From Pseudomonadota bacterium (lineage in GTDB: Bacteria > Pseudomonadota > Alphaproteobacteria > Rhizobiales > Rhizobiaceae), in contig JAEYTV010000018.1 in NCBI GenBank assembly GCA_023433855.1, positions 1 through 6,356 of the forward strand: DNA of 6,356 bases, written 5' to 3'. The notes under the pieces were generated by a model, which worked only from the letters and a program-made list of their open reading frames with translations, did not search any database and had not been told where the DNA came from. This document shows positions 5,746-6,356 of this stretch, piece by piece; the stretch's first letter is position 1, and the number at the start of each line of letters is the position of its first letter. The position numbers were made by a program, and so were the translations under genes.

Positions 5746-5773
5746 TTCCATCCGGTTCATCCGGTTCATCCGG
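5746..5773. repeat. Short 9-bp tandem repeat at the end of the TetR-family gene
   Basis: TTCATCCGG occurs twice back to back (5756-5764, 5765-5773) and is preceded by a 10-bp variant TTCCATCCGG (5746-5755). On the minus strand the units read CCGGATGAA. The TetR-family stop codon TGA lies in the first unit reached, and because the unit is nine bases a second TGA follows in the same frame. It probably arose by replication slippage. Confidence 0.8.
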
Positions 5774-6356
5774 AGAGTGGTCCAAAGAGAAGATCAAGAT
5801 GGTCTTCGAAAAGACGCGCAACGTCGATGGGATCGCCGCGACTGAAGACGTTGTTCCACAACGCAGCCGTCACCACTGGTGCGGCCAACAGGATCGGGTT
5901 GAGTTGAAGTCCCTCCGCCCGCAACTCTCCCCGCCTGGCCGCGCGTCCTGCCAGTATGCGCACCAAACGCAGTACGGGTTCGATGGCCAGGCGCCGATAG
6001 ATTTCAGCGAGTTCCGGAACACGGGAGCCCTCCGCCGCGACGAGATAAAGAACGCGGAATCGCTCCTGAGCCTGTATGTCGCGCAGGATGGGCAGGAAGA
6101 CACGGCGCAGGAAGACATCCGTGCGCTCATGAGGCCGCGGTCGCCCGAGCCGACGACCACCGGCTACATCCGAGACGAAGTTTCGCAGGACCTCTGCAAA
6201 AAGGGCGTTCTTGTCAGCAAAGTGCAGATAGGCGGTACCTTTTGCCAGATCCGCCCGACGCGCAACGTCATTTATCGAAGTTCCCGCAAAGCCGTTTTCC
6301 AGGAACGCCGCCAGACCTGCCTCGATCAACGCGGCGCGAGTCGCAGCCGTCTTCCG
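5766..6356 (-). CDS. TetR/AcrR-family transcriptional regulator (5' end outside window)
   Basis: The frame is open to the right edge, so the first few residues are missing; 196 residues are visible. A TTG at 6329 could be read as a start, but the codons before it (RKTAATRAAL) already match the family N-terminus, so the protein is judged partial. The TetR DNA-binding domain occupies about 1-58: AGLAAFLENGFAGTSINDVARRADLAKGTAYLHFADKNALFAEVL, with recognition helix around AKGTAYLHF. The rest is the all-helical ligand-binding and dimer domain, with FLPILRDIQAQERFRVLYLVAAEG and the ending LFEDHLDLLFGPLSG. Such proteins usually repress efflux or metabolic genes and release DNA on binding a small molecule. 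It sits 251 bp upstream of the amino-sugar operon on the same strand, but TetR proteins rarely control nag genes, so its target may lie to the right. Confidence 0.9.
   Translation of the reverse strand, partial: RKTAATRAALIEAGLAAFLENGFAGTSINDVARRADLAKGTAYLHFADKNALFAEVLRNFVSDVAGGRRLGRPRPHERTDVFLRRVFLPILRDIQAQERFRVLYLVAAEGSRVPELAEIYRRLAIEPVLRLVRILAGRAARRGELRAEGLQLNPILLAAPVVTAALWNNVFSRGDPIDVARLFEDHLDLLFGPLSG

Noticed and set aside
5015..5821. 268-codon minus-strand open frame between the TetR-family gene and the SIS gene
   Set aside because: It overlaps the SIS gene in another frame, is Arg/Pro/Cys-rich, and its only repeats come from the 9-bp DNA repeat.

Overview
The window looks like chromosomal DNA from a GC-rich alphaproteobacterium, most likely of the order Hyphomicrobiales (Rhizobiales). 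The support is: protein-level resemblance of the MgtC, NagA, sugar-isomerase (SIS) and receiver-domain proteins to rhizobial families; a perfect GGAAC-N16-CGTT promoter of the alphaproteobacterial general-stress sigma factor (EcfG/RpoE2 type); and a tRNA gene with no encoded CCA. Genus cannot be told from sequence alone. There is no transposase, phage, CRISPR or toxin-antitoxin signal.

Layout. Left part, plus strand (1-987): the C-terminal end of a membrane protein resembling an O-antigen ligase, a 98-residue XRE-type helix-turn-helix regulator, and a 62-residue protein of unknown function behind a textbook EcfG promoter and a strong Shine-Dalgarno. Middle, minus strand (about 1117-2328): tRNA-Pro(GGG) with a strong hairpin downstream; a rho-independent terminator with no obvious gene in front of it, preceded by about 150 nt whose ends can pair (candidate small RNA); and two tandem single-domain response regulators overlapping by ATGA, the upstream one lacking its last helix. 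Region 2329-2666 has no gene but several inverted repeats.

Right part, minus strand (2667-6356): an MgtC/SapB-family membrane protein; then N-acetylglucosamine-6-phosphate deacetylase (nagA), overlapping by ATGA the preceding SIS-domain sugar-phosphate deaminase/isomerase (NagB-II/AgaS type); then a TetR-family regulator running off the right edge.

How the genes work together: the SIS protein and NagA form a two-gene amino-sugar operon. NagA removes acetate from GlcNAc-6-P and the SIS enzyme probably converts GlcN-6-P to fructose-6-P and ammonia. The transporter, kinase and usual GntR/ROK regulator are not in the window. The two receiver proteins have no output domain and probably act as phosphate sinks or protein-interaction switches for a kinase encoded elsewhere. 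No wholly new multi-gene system is evident. The best leads are the stress-promoter 62-residue protein, the candidate small RNA and the truncated receiver of the receiver pair.
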